A stretch of DNA of 64,000 nt from Branchiostoma floridae. Lineage: Eukaryota > Chordata > Leptocardii > Amphioxiformes > Branchiostomatidae. Under the pieces are notes generated by a model, which saw only the letters and a program-made list of their open reading frames with translations, was not told the DNA's origin and did no database searches. Location of the stretch: assembly GCF_000003815.2 (NCBI RefSeq), contig NC_049983.1:15143060-15207059 (forward strand). The letters are read 5' to 3'. This document shows positions 10,689 through 24,300 of the stretch, piece by piece. The position numbers and the translations under genes are program-made. Each line of letters begins with the position of its first letter. The stretch's first letter is position 1.

Positions 10689-13600
10689 GGTGTTGACGTA
10701 CGTTTTAGCGTATGGCTGTTAGTAGACCTGATAGTGTTAGGTCCAGTGTTAAATAGTGTTGTGAAATAAGTCTTCGCTCCCGATCATGCATTATAAAGTG
10801 ATAGTACATACAACAGAGTGTGCAGTACACAAATGGTACGTGTCAGTGCCAACTGAGCCGGTGTACTTCCGGGTTTCTGACTGAAAATGTTCTGATGTAG
10901 AACCTTCTTTTGCCGCTAGAAGGCGCAGCTGCTGGGTCATTCGAATCCAGACACAAGCAACCCCTGGCGGCGAGGATGGATGCAATGTGGGGTCAGATTT
11001 TATTTTATTTGATTTATTCGGCTGTATAGAGAGAAATACAGCCAGATGAAATGTGTAAAAGTCATCCTAATGTATGAAATATAAGAGTCGCCCTAATATG
11101 GGTAATAAATTGGGGGTGTGGGGTTGAGGGGTGTGCGTTGTATTTCACAAGGAATATCTATGTTTGAAATATTCTCCTTATTTGGCTCGTTATTCTATAC
11201 TGTCGCACCCTTAAACACAACGCATAAAAATTTGGTTTTAAGTTTTTATTTCAAGCACACTTTATACAGGCGTTGCCAAAACATTCGGCTTTAAGATACT
11301 GAACAATGCGTTAAATGTCATGTTACCTTTATATAGGTATAGTCTTTGTCAATGAAGGCTAGACATCCGGGTAATAAGATACGTCAATTAACAGTTATTC
11401 AATTTAACTTTTATTAACTTTTATCAGAATGATAAAATATATTTAAACTGAAGTTGAAACCTAAGGAAAAAGTAACAGATCTCACCTCAGCAGCAAATAT
11501 TCTCATTTTCACAACTTTCACACTTCAGAAACCGAGTGCCCTGTCATACTGATAAGTGATATAAATCGCATGACAACAAAATTATTGCTTAAATTTCTAT
11601 TGAAGAAATTCATTCTACCTTACACCATTTCGAAATTCACATGGTCACATCCATTGTTTCAGAAAATGCAACTACTTTCAACAAAAATTCTTGCCTTACG
11701 TGAAGATGTCAAAAGTTGGCAGTTGCCAATGTTTGAATAGACAATGACATCAAGAATTAATGTAATCAGTTCCCCAGGCGTATACCCTTAATGTTGCCTA
11801 TAACATAAAAGTCATCCAAATTGGACCAGTAGAATTTTTTACAGGTGTAATGTTACTGCAATCGGTTTGCCATTTTTTTTAGTTTTATTGCATATTCTTC
11901 GCATGAGGCTACAACAAATCAATTTCATGGTTTTGTAGTACTTAATACAAGTCTAAGAACTCAACATTTAATTGCCTTACAGTAGATATGCCACTTACAT
12001 AAGGATAATAACTTTTAATTTTTGACATGATAAAACTTATGGCCTGGTCACACCGGGCGCAATCGAATTTTGACAATGACTCGTGTTCTATTGGTTCACA
12101 CTATTTCATGTCCAACCACAAGAGCAACATTCTGTAGTCGTGCTACTAATTGATTTGTAATTAAGGATGTACGTTATTAATTATGATTGATATATTGTAA
12201 ACTTTAATGCTACTTTTAGCATACATCTATTTTACGGACAAAAATAAACAACGGTTACAGCAATTCTTTAGTTTCTAAACGTTGAAAACTCACCTCTCCA
12301 CACTGTTCATAAGATTCAAAAGTTTGTCATTTTACAACTTAATTTCTATCATCACTATGTAGTTTTCATTGATATAAAATACATAAACGTACTTGAAACC
12401 TTTCCTTGCATTGTCCATTATATATTACAACACTGCTTAATAATATACCCCAACCCTATATGTAACCCTTAACTCTCTCACAACCCTTAATATGTCCCCA
12501 CAGCCCTACATTCCGGCACCCCTACTTTCGAACAAACGTGTTCCTAACACTAACATATCCCGACAACAAAGTTCAGGTCATTTGGTTCATGCACCAGCAC
12601 ACAAGAGCCAAAAATGTACTTTTCCCCATTAAATGGTCATAAAATCCCAATATTAATCATTTTGTAATTGTGTATGCAAAAAAGCGTGACTGAATTCCTG
12701 TGACCATATATCATGTAGATTATAGGCACATCCACACCAAATATCAGATCATTTGGATTGAAAACCTGGTCACATGAGCCCAAAATATACATTTTAGATC
12801 ATTTTAGGTCTAAAAATGCCCCAAGATGTCTCCATATCTATCTTTATTTAGAATACATTCAACTGCATGTGTGCCAAATTTGGTGCTTTTAGACAAATTT
12901 GCACAATCTTTGAGCCATGCATGCCGCTGGACTAATAAAATTATTTACTAAATACAACTTCCCCCATTATGAGGATGAAAAAAAATACACAATCAATACA
13001 ATATTTCCAACTTTTCACCAGTTGGTAGACCTCCAAAAAACTATATTCCTGTTAAAATCATAGAACCCACTAATCATTAAAGACGTGGGACTTTTTTTCA
13101 GCCATTGCCTCCAAAGAAGAAGTCAAACCTCCCAGTAAACAATGTAGAATCATGTATATAGATAGCTTATTGAAAAAGTTTAAACTTTGTACATGACGTC
13201 ATCTGACGTCTTCCGGATTAGTGCAGCGAATCATTTCATCTGAAGAAGGTCGGAGTGCTCGACCGAAAATTTATGGTGAGTCCCTTCTTTGTGTTGGAAC
13301 AAAGTTTAAACTTTTTCAATATGGAATTTACCAACACAGATGAGCTTTCATTCGGATATATAGATAGCTGTATAGAATAGACACTTTTTACTGTCTGTAC
13401 CCTTGCAGTTCGCCTTTGGGCATGAATTTGCAAATAAATAGATTTAGAAAATAGTGATAGTGGTGTCAGAACGTAGGGATGTGGGAACGTAGGGGTGTCA
13501 GACAGTAGGGATGTCGGAGCATATGGCAGTGGTAACAAAGTTTGCTTCGAACCAGGTTCAAAACTGACCACAAACAATTTCCAAGTTGAGCAGTCTAAGG

Positions 13601-13780
13601 TGCACACGGATTTTTCTTTACAGTAAAATAATAAATCTTACAACAACCTGCTGTCACAAATTACGTTTTGTATTTTTGTTACATATATCTGGCAACAACA
13701 CTGTAAATTAAGAAAATACTTCTGTGTTGCTTAGATAGACAAAATTAAAAACAAAGTCCCATCAACTTATTACGAGTAGT
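10689..13780. other. AT-rich intergenic region
   Basis: No coding exon is seen between the sialyltransferase start codon and the lectin stop codon. A TTATAA at 10791-10796 about 100 bp upstream of the sialyltransferase ATG could be a promoter element, but this is weak. Around 12580-12900 there are decayed related blocks (CAGATCATTTGGATTGAAAA and AGGTCATTTGGTTCATGC) that look like an old repeat. The remainder is featureless to me. Confidence 0.5.
13169..13320. repeat. Inverted-repeat unit with retroelement-like core
   Basis: ATTGAAAAAGTTTAAACTTT at the left and its reverse complement at 13299-13320 flank a core with CTGAAGAAGGTCGGAG and CGACCGAAAATTTATGG. Similar 'CTGAAGAAGGT...' text occurs reversed near 15745-15780, and the GTGTTGGAAnAAAGTTT / CCAACACAGATGAGCTT pair recurs near 44525-44580. 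It resembles ends of Penelope-like retroelements, but no coding part remains. Confidence 0.45.
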
Positions 13781-15331
13781 TTAAAACCTCATTGGTCTAG
13801 CTTTGCAAATGAAACTGAATTCATTGTTGCACCTGATGTCGTTCCATTCTCCTCTTGTCCACCACTTGTTTGGCCATTTCCTACCACTCTGTGGAAATGT
13901 TAGACAAAAAAACTGTTATTTTCTTTTTTTAACACCTCCTTCGTCATTTACAAGGACGGCCATGCCTAAGGATGAAACTATCAAAAGGCCAACAACCTGC
14001 TGTTACATCTTTTTAGTTTTGTTTCACGTTTGGCAAAAATAGTTACCTTGTAAACCAAAAGACTTCTGTATTGCTTCAATAGACAATCTCATCAAATTTG
14101 CCGTAGAAAATATGGTTTTCGACATTTGAACTCGATTTTTATCCATATTTCACAGTTTTTGACGGGTGAACAATTAGTGTTAGTGTTTATATCCTCCATG
14201 TGTGCTTTGTATCCGTAACTGTGATATAATACCTTTACTATTGGGATTGAACCCTAAACAAACATGGAAATATCGGGATGGCATCCTTGGTCTGAGGTGC
14301 AGAAAGGAAGAAACACGTACCCTGGCATACATGCAAACGCACTCTTCCTCTGTAGATAGGATCCAACTGACGTGGTTGTTAGGCTCACCAGGTGCCCAGT
14401 TCATATAGGTGACACCTGACCCATCGGTCCACCAAACCCTTTTTTTACGTCTACGGAGTCCAATCCACACCTCTTTCGTAGGGGCTTAAAGCAAGCAAAA
14501 AAAAAACTTTTTTAAAACAAGAGTTTGAAATATTTGAAGCTTTTGTAGTTTCTATGCATATTTACATAGTTTATTTATGGTATAATATAAAATTCCCATC
14601 ATTTATCATTAATCTGTTTTGCCGCTTTTGCATAAATTATGCAAATCAATCCCTCATTTGCATATTTGTAGTCTGTTTATATACCACCTATCACCAATTA
14701 CATGTGCTACATTTACTGAAGTCTAGTTATGGAAAATAATGGAATTATACAACTTCTAATCAATTATCCAAATCAAGACATCATTTGCATAACATGTATA
14801 TCATTATGAACATCTTTGCCTAAAGGCTGCACTTGCGTTACGCTTGCGTCACTGCGTAGAATATTTTCATTATTTATGCAACTGTACCCTCATTTTGCAT
14901 AATTGGTATTTCATTTTGTATATTTGGTCTAAGCTACGCACATACCCAAAATTATGAAAATCTGAATATCCGTCCTTCCTTTTTATGAGTTGATCTTATG
15001 TGGAATGTTTTTACAAAAATGCCCCTGCAATTCCAATGAATAAATAAAATCTCTAAGAATCATACCATCCAATTGAATGTAGATTGCTAAAGGGCTAAAA
15101 GAAATCTCTAAGAATCATAAAGACATCATTGATGTCAAGGAGCTGCTCATCACCTACATTTCGCGATGAGACTTGTGATGACATTGTTCTCCCTCGAGCT
15201 CGTTATTGACGCCAGACTTCCGTAGTGTCCGCATATAGAGTTTGCGGTGGACCAGCTGACTTCGTTTCTCGAAAACGAGTAGCAGTTGCCGTTGTGTGGG
15301 ATCCACCCATTCCGGCACCTAGGGGCTAGCG
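13781..15331 (-). CDS. C-type lectin domain, three exons
   Basis: Carbohydrate-recognition head of the receptor. Exon 15331-15158 starts in phase 1 directly after the last EGF exon and supplies [17 protein letters not shown], the extra N-terminal disulfide of long-form domains, and [12 protein letters not shown]. Its donor AAAT|GTAGGT keeps phase with exon 14484-14321, which encodes [16 protein letters not shown] and [12 protein letters not shown]. Exon 13888-13781 gives [18 protein letters not shown] and the stop codon. The calcium-site-2 motifs EPN and WND are both intact; by family knowledge these predict mannose/GlcNAc/fucose-type ligands. The conserved acidic residue before the fifth cysteine (EEC) is present, with an extra cysteine two residues later (ECVC). 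The domain is complete and unbroken. Confidence 0.9.
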
Positions 15332-18300
15332 CTGTAACACACGGTATGTGTATTGAGTTAAGGAACACACAAAGTTGTCATTTTCAATAGATAATATATT
15401 CATTTCATCAATCTGCCGACTTTTTTGTAGAATCCACCTTGTGGTGAATTACGCGACGTATATTCTGCAGTAACGTAACAAGCTACGTATCAACAAACTT
15501 CATCTTTGTTTTTTTAAATACCTACCCCCTTACTTAATATCCTAAATATGTACAGCTTCTCGAGTTATTCTGTCAAAAAACTTACAAACAAACAAACCCA
15601 CTTAGACAACCACAGACGGCACCAAAATCTAGCTAAGGTAGTTAAGCTGGACGGAAAGATAGTATCATCAAAGGTTACGTCTGTAGCTATACATTCTAAA
15701 TAAAGATACTAGTTTACACAACCGTTGCTTTATTCTCACCAAGGTTTCGATGGCCGTCTGTCACCTTCTTCAGGGCAAGTCTGACTGGTTCACATTTTGA
15801 AACGTTGGTTTGAATAAAGCAATGATTTTGTAAAAAGAGTCTCTATCCAGGGACGTACCAATCTGATGAAAATATTCATGGATTATACACTTCTACTTCT
15901 GGAAGTACATTATGACAGGCATATTCAATGTCTCTTAAGAAGAACCATTTGAACAAGAACTACGTGTTTCACCCACAAAAGTCCGGAATTATTAGATACA
16001 TGACTTCAGAAAAATACTTACCTTGCTGACAGTTCTGTCCAGNNNNNNNNNNNNNNNNNNNNNNNNNNNNNNNNNNNNNNNNNNNNNNNNNNNNNNNNNN
16101 NNNNNNNNNNNNNNNNNNNNNNNNNNNNNNNNNNNNNNNNNNNNNNNNNNNNNNNNNNNNNNNNNNNNNNNNNNNNNNNNNNNNNNNNNNNNNNNNNNNN
16201 NNNNNNNNNNNNNNNNNNNNNNNNNNNNNNNNNNNNNNNNNNNNNNNNNNNNNNNNNNNNNNNNNNNNNNNNNNNNNNNNNNNNNNNNNNNNNNNNNNNN
16301 NNNNNNNNNNNNNNNNNNNNNNNNNNNNNNNNNNNNNNNNNNNNNNNNNNNNNNNNNNNNNNNNNNNNNNNNNNNNNNNNNNNNNNNNNNNNNNNNNNNN
16401 NNNNNNNNNNNNNNNNNNNNNNNTTATGAGAATAACTTTTATGAGAAAAGACAAAAATATGTGTAAATTTCCTACCATCGTAAAAAGGTAGTTGAAGGAA
16501 AGGCGCTTTATAAGTATACCTTGCTGACAGTTCTGTCCAGTCCATCCAGGTGAGCAGAAACATTTGTAGCCACCATCCATGTTCACACAGGGTCCACGAC
16601 GGCATGGCCTTTTGGCACACTCATTGATGTCTGTGTGACGAAAAAGACATGTACAGTTGCACTTTGCATGTGGGCTTATGGTTAAAGTTTAACTATTAAC
16701 TAGAAAATAACTCACCTTGCTGACAGTTCTGTCCAGTCCATCCAAGTGAGCAGGTACATTTGTAGCCGCCATCTTGGTTCTCACAGCCTCCATGTTGGCA
16801 TGGTTTTATGTTACACTCATCGATGTCTGTGGGACAGCAAAGAGAATTATTGCAGAGTAGCTGACGAAAAGGGATTCGGAACACCTTCCTTCCATACCTA
16901 TGTACAACAGATTCGAAGTTCATATGGTTTGGAAATGCACGCATCTGTGTTTATGAGATGAGGGAAAAGTAAGGGAAGCTTGGTTTTCGAAGTGTATGAA
17001 ATAGCAATTTTCTAAACTGACACACCCTATAGCTAATATAGAACCGATACTGTTAACCTGATTTTTGTGACTGCGCTACCTAAACCAACTCACCTTGGTG
17101 ACAGTTCCGTCCAGTCCATCCAGGGTCGCAGGTACAATTGTAGCCGCCATCTTTGTTCACACAGCGTCCATGTTGGCATGGGTTTTTGGCACACTCGAGC
17201 TCGTCGATGTCTGTATGATAAAAAAAGACATGTACAGTTGTAGTTTGCATCTGGAATAATGGTTAAAATCTAACTATAAAGTAGAAAACAGCTCACCTTG
17301 TTGACAGTTCTGTCCTATCCATCCAGGGTCGCAGGTACATTTGTAGCCGCCATCTTTGTTCTCACAGCGTCCATGTTGGCATGGGGTTTGTGCACACGCA
17401 TCAGTGTCTGAGTAACAACAGAGAGAATTCCTTGTTATTTCAGAGTGGCTAACAAACAGGATACGGAACACCTTCGTTCCATACCTATCTACAACAGATT
17501 CGAAGTTCATATGGATATGCAATGCACTCATCTGTGTTTCTTAGATAAGGGGAAAATAAGGGACTGAGTTTGATTTGTCAAGTGTATAAACTAGCAATTT
17601 TCTAAACTGAAACCCTAATTAAGAAAGAACTGTTGACTTGTTATTTGTAACTACGCTACTTAGAACAGCTCACCTTGCTGACAGTTCTGTCCAGTCCACC
17701 CAGGGGAGCAGGTACATTTGTAGCCACCTCGTCTGTTCACGCAGTGTCCATGTTGGCATGGGTTTTTGGTACACTCATTGATGTCTGTGGGACAACAAAG
17801 AGAATGCAACGCTGGTGTCTGAATAGCTGAGTAAAATGGTTCGAAACACCATATTCTCCATTGCTGTTTACAACAGATTTCTTGTTAACATTGAAATGCA
17901 CTCATCTGTGTTCATTTAGATGTGACAGAAAAGTAAGGAAAGCTTGATTTTTTTAAAGTGAACTCATACATGTAATAGCAATTTTCTACACCGAAACACC
18001 CTTAGAACCTGAACACTGTTAGCTTGATATTTGTGACAACGCTACTTAGAACAACTCACCTCGATTACAGTTCCGCCCAGTCCATCCAGGTGAGCAGGTA
18101 CATTTGTAACGACCTCTTCTGTTCTTACAGAGTCCATGTTTGCATGGGTTTTTGGCACACTCATCGATGTCTGAGGAATGAAAAAGACATGTACAGTTGT
18201 ACTTTGACGTGAACTGATGGTTAAATATTATTACTATTAATTAGAAAACAACTCACCTTGCTGACAGTTCTGTCCAGTCCATCCAGGTGAGCAGGTACAT

Positions 18301-21300
18301 TTGTAGCCGCCATCTTCGTTCACACAGCGTCCGTGTTGGCATGGGTTTTCGGTACACTCATTGACGTCTGTGTGATAAAGAAATAAATGAAACCCATCGT
18401 TAACAAGAAACATAAGGTAAAAATGAAGAAAAAAAAACAATCAGGAGAAATGACAAAAATAAAGTGAATGGCAGCTACGAATAAAAGTAACCTTAACTTA
18501 AAAGTTCATTTGTTGGGTATGTCAATTCTTTTGTGTTGGAAATTACAGTTCAACTTTATCCAGAAAACTCACATTGCTGACAGTTCTGTCCAGCCCATCC
18601 AGGTGAGCAGGTACATTTGTAGCCGCCATCTTTGTTCACACAGCGTCCATGTTGACATGGGTTTTTGGTACATTCATCGATGTCTGTGTGACGAAAAAGA
18701 CATGTACAGTTGCACTTTGCATATGAAGTGATGGTTGAAGTTTATTACTATTAATTAGAAAACAACTCACCTTGCTGACAGTTCTGTCCAGTCCATCCAG
18801 GTGAGCAGGTACATTTGTAGCCGCCATCTTCGTTCACACAGCGTCCGTGTTGGCATGGGTTTTCGGTACACTCATTGACGTCTGTGTGATAAAGAAATAA
18901 ATGAAACCCATCATTAACAAGAAACATAAGGTAAAAATGAAGAAAAAAAAACAATTAGGAGAAATGACAAAAATAAAGTGAATGGCAGCTACGAATAAAA
19001 GTAACATTAACTTAAAAGTTCATTTGTTGGGTATGTCAATTCTTTTGTGTTGGAAATTACAGTTCAACTTTATCCAGAAAACTCACCTTGCTGACAGTTC
19101 TGTCCAGCCCATCCAGGTGAGCAGGTACATTTGTAGCCGCCATCTTTGTTCACACAGCGTCCATGTTGACATGGGTTTTTGGTACATTCATCGATGTCTG
19201 TGTGACGAAAAAGACATGTACAGTTGCACTTTGCATATGAAGTGATGGTTGAAGTTAATTACTATTAACTAGAAAACAACTCACCTTGCTGACAGTTCTG
19301 TCCAGTCCATCCAGGTAAGCATGTACATATGTAGCCACCATCTTTGTTCACACAGCGTCCATGTTGGCATGGTTTCCTGCTACATTCATCGATGTCTGTG
19401 TGATAAAAAAGAAAATTCAATATTAGAAGAATCATACATGTAATGTCGATTGTCTTGAAATTCTAAACAAAAACACCGATAAAAAGCATTTATGAATATA
19501 AATACTTCTTCTATCCAGCACTAAGTAACTTGATACTTGTGACTGAACGACTAGTACCTAAAACAACTCACCCTGCTGACAGTTCTGTCCAGTCCATCCA
19601 TGTGAGCATGTGCATTTGTAGCCGCCATCTTTGTTCACACAGCGTCCATGTTGGCATGGTTTCCTGATACATTCATCGATGTCTGTGCGTCAAAAGAAAG
19701 AGAATGCAATGCTGTTACCCGAACAGCAAGGTATAAAAGGTTCGAAACCCTTTTTTCTCCATCCCTGCTTAAAACAGACGTGGTCTTGAAATAGATTCAT
19801 CTGTGAATAGTAATTGACGGGAAAGTAAAGAAAGTAGTTTCATAAACTCATACAATCATGTAATACTCTGTTCTAAACGAAACAAATGAAAGATGAGTTT
19901 GCCATTTAGCACCAGTAACGTGATATTGTGACTGAAATACCGAAAACAACTCACCTTGCTGACAGTTCTGTCCAGTCCATCCAGGTGAGCAGGTACATTT
20001 GTAGCCGCCATCTTGGTTTCCACAGTGTCCATGTTGGCATGGTTTTATGGTACACTCATTGATGTCTGTGGAACAACAAAAAAGAGAATTATTGCAGAGT
20101 AGCTAACAAAAAGGGATTCGAAACACTTTCCTTCCATACCTATCTCCAACAGATTCGAGGTTCAAAGGGATTTACAATTCACCCATCTGTGTTTGTTAGA
20201 TGGGGTAAGGGAATCTTGTTTTGTCAATTGATGAAATAGCAAACAAGTTTCTAAACCGAAACACCCTGACATAGAACCAACAAAGTTAACTTGTTATTTG
20301 TGATTATTCTACTTAAAACAACTCACCCTGCTGACAGTTCTGTCCAGTCCATCCAGGTGAGCAGGTACATTTGTAGCCGCCATCTTCGTTCTCACAGCGT
20401 CCATGTTGGCATGGTTCTCTGCTACATTTATCGATGTCTGTGCGATAACAAAGAGAATTCAATATTAGAAGAGTCATATATGTAATGTTGATTGTCTTGA
20501 CGTTCTAAGCAAAAAGCATCCATAAAAGGCATTATTGTATATAACATACTTCTTCTATCCAGCACTAAGTAACTTGATACTTCTGACTGAACGACTAGTA
20601 CCTAAAACAACTCACCCTGCTGACAGTTCTGTCCAGTCCATCCATGTGAGCATGTGCATTTGTAGCCGCCATCTTTGTTCACACAGCGTCCATGTTGGCA
20701 TGGTTTCCTGATACATTCATCGATGTCTGTGCGTCAAAAGAAAGAGAATGCAATGCTGTTACCCGAACAGCAAGGTATAAAAGGTTCGAAACCCTTTTTT
20801 CTCCATCCCTGCTTAAAACAGACGTGGTCTTGAAATAGATTCATCTGTGAATAGTAATTGACGGGAAAGTAAAGAAAGTAGTTTCATAAACTCATACAAT
20901 CATGTAATACTCTGTTCTAAACGAAACAAATGAAAGATGAGTTTGCCATTTAGCACCAGTAACGTGATATTGTGACTGAAATACCGAAAACAACTCACCT
21001 TGCTGACAGTTCTGTCCAGTCCATCCAGGTGAGCAGGTACATTTGTAGCCGCCATCTTGGTTTCCACAGTGTCCATGTTGGCATGGTTTTATGGTACACT
21101 CATTGATGTCTGTGGAACAACAAAAAAGAGAATTATTGCAGAGTAGCTAACAAAAAGGGATTCGAAACACTTTCCTTCCATACCTATCTCCAACAGATTC
21201 GAGGTTCAAAGGGATTTACAATTCACCCATCTGTGTTTGTTAGATGGGGTAAGGGAATCTTGTTTTGTCAATTGATGAAATAGCAAACAAGTTTCTAAAC

Positions 21301-24300
21301 CGAAACACCCTGACATAGAACCAACAAAGTTAACTTGTTATTTGTGATTATTCTACTTAAAACAACTCACCTTGCTGACAGTTCTGTCCAGTCCATCCAG
21401 GTGAGCAGGTACATTTGTAGCCGCCATCTTCGTTCTCACAGCGTCCATGTTGGCATGGTTCTCTGCTACATTTATCGATGTCTGTGCGATAACAAAGAGA
21501 ATTCAATATTAGAAGAGTCATACATGTAATGTCGATTGTCTTGACGTTCTAAACAAAAAGCATTCATAAAAGGCATTATTGTATATAACATACTTCTTCT
21601 ACCCAGCTGTAAGTAACTTGATACTTCTGACTGAACGACTAGTACCTAAAACAACTCACCCTGCTGACAGTTCTGTCCAGTCCATCCATGTGAGCATGTA
21701 CATATGTAGCCGCCATCTTTGTTCACACAGCGTCCATGTTGGCATGGATTCCTGATACATTCATCGATGTCTGCGTGTCAAAAAAAGAAAAGAAAAAAGA
21801 ATTCAATACTGTTACTTGAATAGCAAGGTATAAAAGGTTCGAAACCCTTTTTTCTCTATTCCTGCTTAAAACAGACGTCATGTTGGCATGGTCTTGAAAT
21901 GGATTCATCTGTGAATAGTAGTTGACGGGAAAGTACAGGAAGCTTAAGCAGTCTCATAAACTCATACATGTAATACTTTTTTCTAAACGAAACAAGAGAA
22001 AGATGAGTTTGCCATTTAGCACCAGTAACGTTATACTTGTGACTGAAATACCTCAAACAACTCACCTTGCTGACAGTTCTGTCCAGTCCATCCAGGTGAG
22101 CAAGTACATTTGTAGCCGCCATCTTCGTTCACACAGCGTCCATGTTGGCATGGGTTTTTGGCACATTCATCGATGTCTGTGTGACGAAATGTACTGTTGC
22201 ACTTTGCATATGAGCTGATGGTTGAAGTTTATTACTATTAACTAGAAAACAACTCACCTTGCTGACAGTTCTGTCCAGTCCATCCAGGGTCGCAGGTACA
22301 CTTGTAGCCACCATCTTGGTTCTCACAGCTTCCATGCTGGCATGGTGTCCTGGTACACTTGTTGATGTCTGTGAGACATAAAAGGCAAGTAAAATAATAT
22401 TATATACTTTGCAGCTGGACTGACCAAGTCGACAAGAAGTTGGGAAACAGCCTACCTTGCTGACAGTTCTGTCCGGTCCATCCAGGTGAGCAGGTACATT
22501 TGTATCTGCCATTTTGGTTTACACAGCGTCCATGTTGGCATGGTGTTCTGGTACAACCATTGATGTCTGTGTGATGAAGAAAGAAACACCTTCCATACAC
22601 TGAACCCATCAACAAGAAAAATAAGGTAAAATTGATAGGAACAAGTACGAGAAATTATAAAATTCATTTATGCAAAGTGAATGGTAGATAGAAACTTACC
22701 TTAATGAAAGTTCTGAAGTAATGAAATGCTTTATAGAGCGTTTTCCTGACGTTTAGGCCATAATACGACAGTTCAGCATTATTTCGTTTACATCCAAGAA
22801 CCATTATGACAAGAGATTGAATTGGTGTGGCTTGGAAGATTCACTGCTTCGCTACTGAGTGCAAAAACCTTGTTGACATGATAAAGGCTTCAACTATCCT
22901 ACTGTATAATCTCCAAGCAAATCTATCGGTGTCAAGGCAGTATTCAAAGGGCCACCGCAGGCCTGTTGGATAACGGTAACGTTACTGGTTGGTCCTTTGG
23001 ATACTGCGTTGTCACCGATAGATCTGCTTGGAGACCTCTACTGCAGTCCTCCATAAACAAACTCATGCCTGACCTGTTGCTGCAGACATGGCGTTCGTTG
23101 GTTGGATTCCAGGCTGTGACCTGCTGGCATTGGTAAGCACCTCAGTTGACTCCCTCCCCGAAGGCAAAACGAGCGACGTCGAGTAGAAGACAGTCGACTG
23201 AGTCGTAGAGATGTTTTCCTCGTAGAACGTCGTTCCATGTTCGTAGAGCGCCGTTCTATGTTCGAAGAACGTCGTTCTACGTTCTGTAGTAGCCGACTTC
23301 CTAGGCATTGATGATGGGGAGAATGGAGTCGTGCTGACAAGTGCCGAGCCGTTTTCATTGTTGAACGTCGCCACTCTTTGAGAAGAAGACTTCCTCAGTG
23401 GCAACGATGGTGGGGAGTATGGAGTCGTGTTGGCATGGGCCGAGCTGTTTTCATTGTTGAACGTCGTCACTCTTTGAGAAGAAGACTTCTTCAGTGGCAT
23501 CGATGAGGAGGAGTATGGAGTCGTGTTGACATGGGCCGAGCTGTTTTTAATGGTAGGAAACCGATGACTCGGAAACGCTGGTATTTGTTATCTTTGCTAG
23601 GATCATCATGCCATCTTGTTTCCTTGACTCTGGTAGCCTCCTGCAATCACAATTTCATATTCTTGCTTTTCTAACAATGACTTAGAAGCAACTTCAGTCG
23701 AAATAGCCAAGACGAAAAACAGACGGCTTGGAGGCGAACTTGCATCATTGAGTATTTACTGGACCCTAAAACTTTGAGTATTTACTCCCTAAAACTGTAC
23801 CAGATACATACCGTCGGGACTGCCTCTATTTGCAAGCGACTTCCATAGATTGTGTAGAAAGTAGAATGTTGTGACCAAGATACTAGTATGTTCTCTGCCC
23901 TACGTAGCAACTTTGTGTATGGTTGATTGGACGGTACATACACATATAGGTTGGGTTTTTTTTCTGATAAAATCTTCTTGGCTTACCTTACTTTCAGGTT
24001 GGATGTATGCTGACACGGCGACAGCGATGACAGCGGACATTACCACCAGGACTCCACAGCCCAGGATGACCCAGCAAACCTGGCTAGACTTTGCCTTGTT
24101 CCACATTCCCATGGCACTTTCTGTGGTTCAATACAGAACGTACAACAGGGTGCACAAATTGCATTGGTTTATATGACAACAAAGAACGACAATCAGTATG
24201 TCTCTCATGATTTCGTCTGGCTAATTGTTCACTTTAAAATGTCCGAAAACAACGAAATTAATCGCCAAAATGGAGTCATGAGTTTTGTTCTTTCTCATCT

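Noticed and set aside
15150-15160. Alternative donor TGTAG|GTGATG for the first lectin exon
   Set aside because: It would leave two bases and break phase with the next exon; AAAT|GTAGGT keeps the domain in frame.
16018-16620. Long frames running through N
   Set aside because: They exist only because unknown bases were read as codons; the same applies at 33151-33403, 46367-47223 and 49711-50397.
21870-21890. CATGTTGGCAT insertion that looks like a remnant of an EGF exon
   Set aside because: Only 11 bases match; too short to support a lost exon.
16022-22566. Regularly spaced near-identical units, considered as a CRISPR-like array
   Set aside because: Each unit is an EGF-coding exon with splice sites in a eukaryotic gene.
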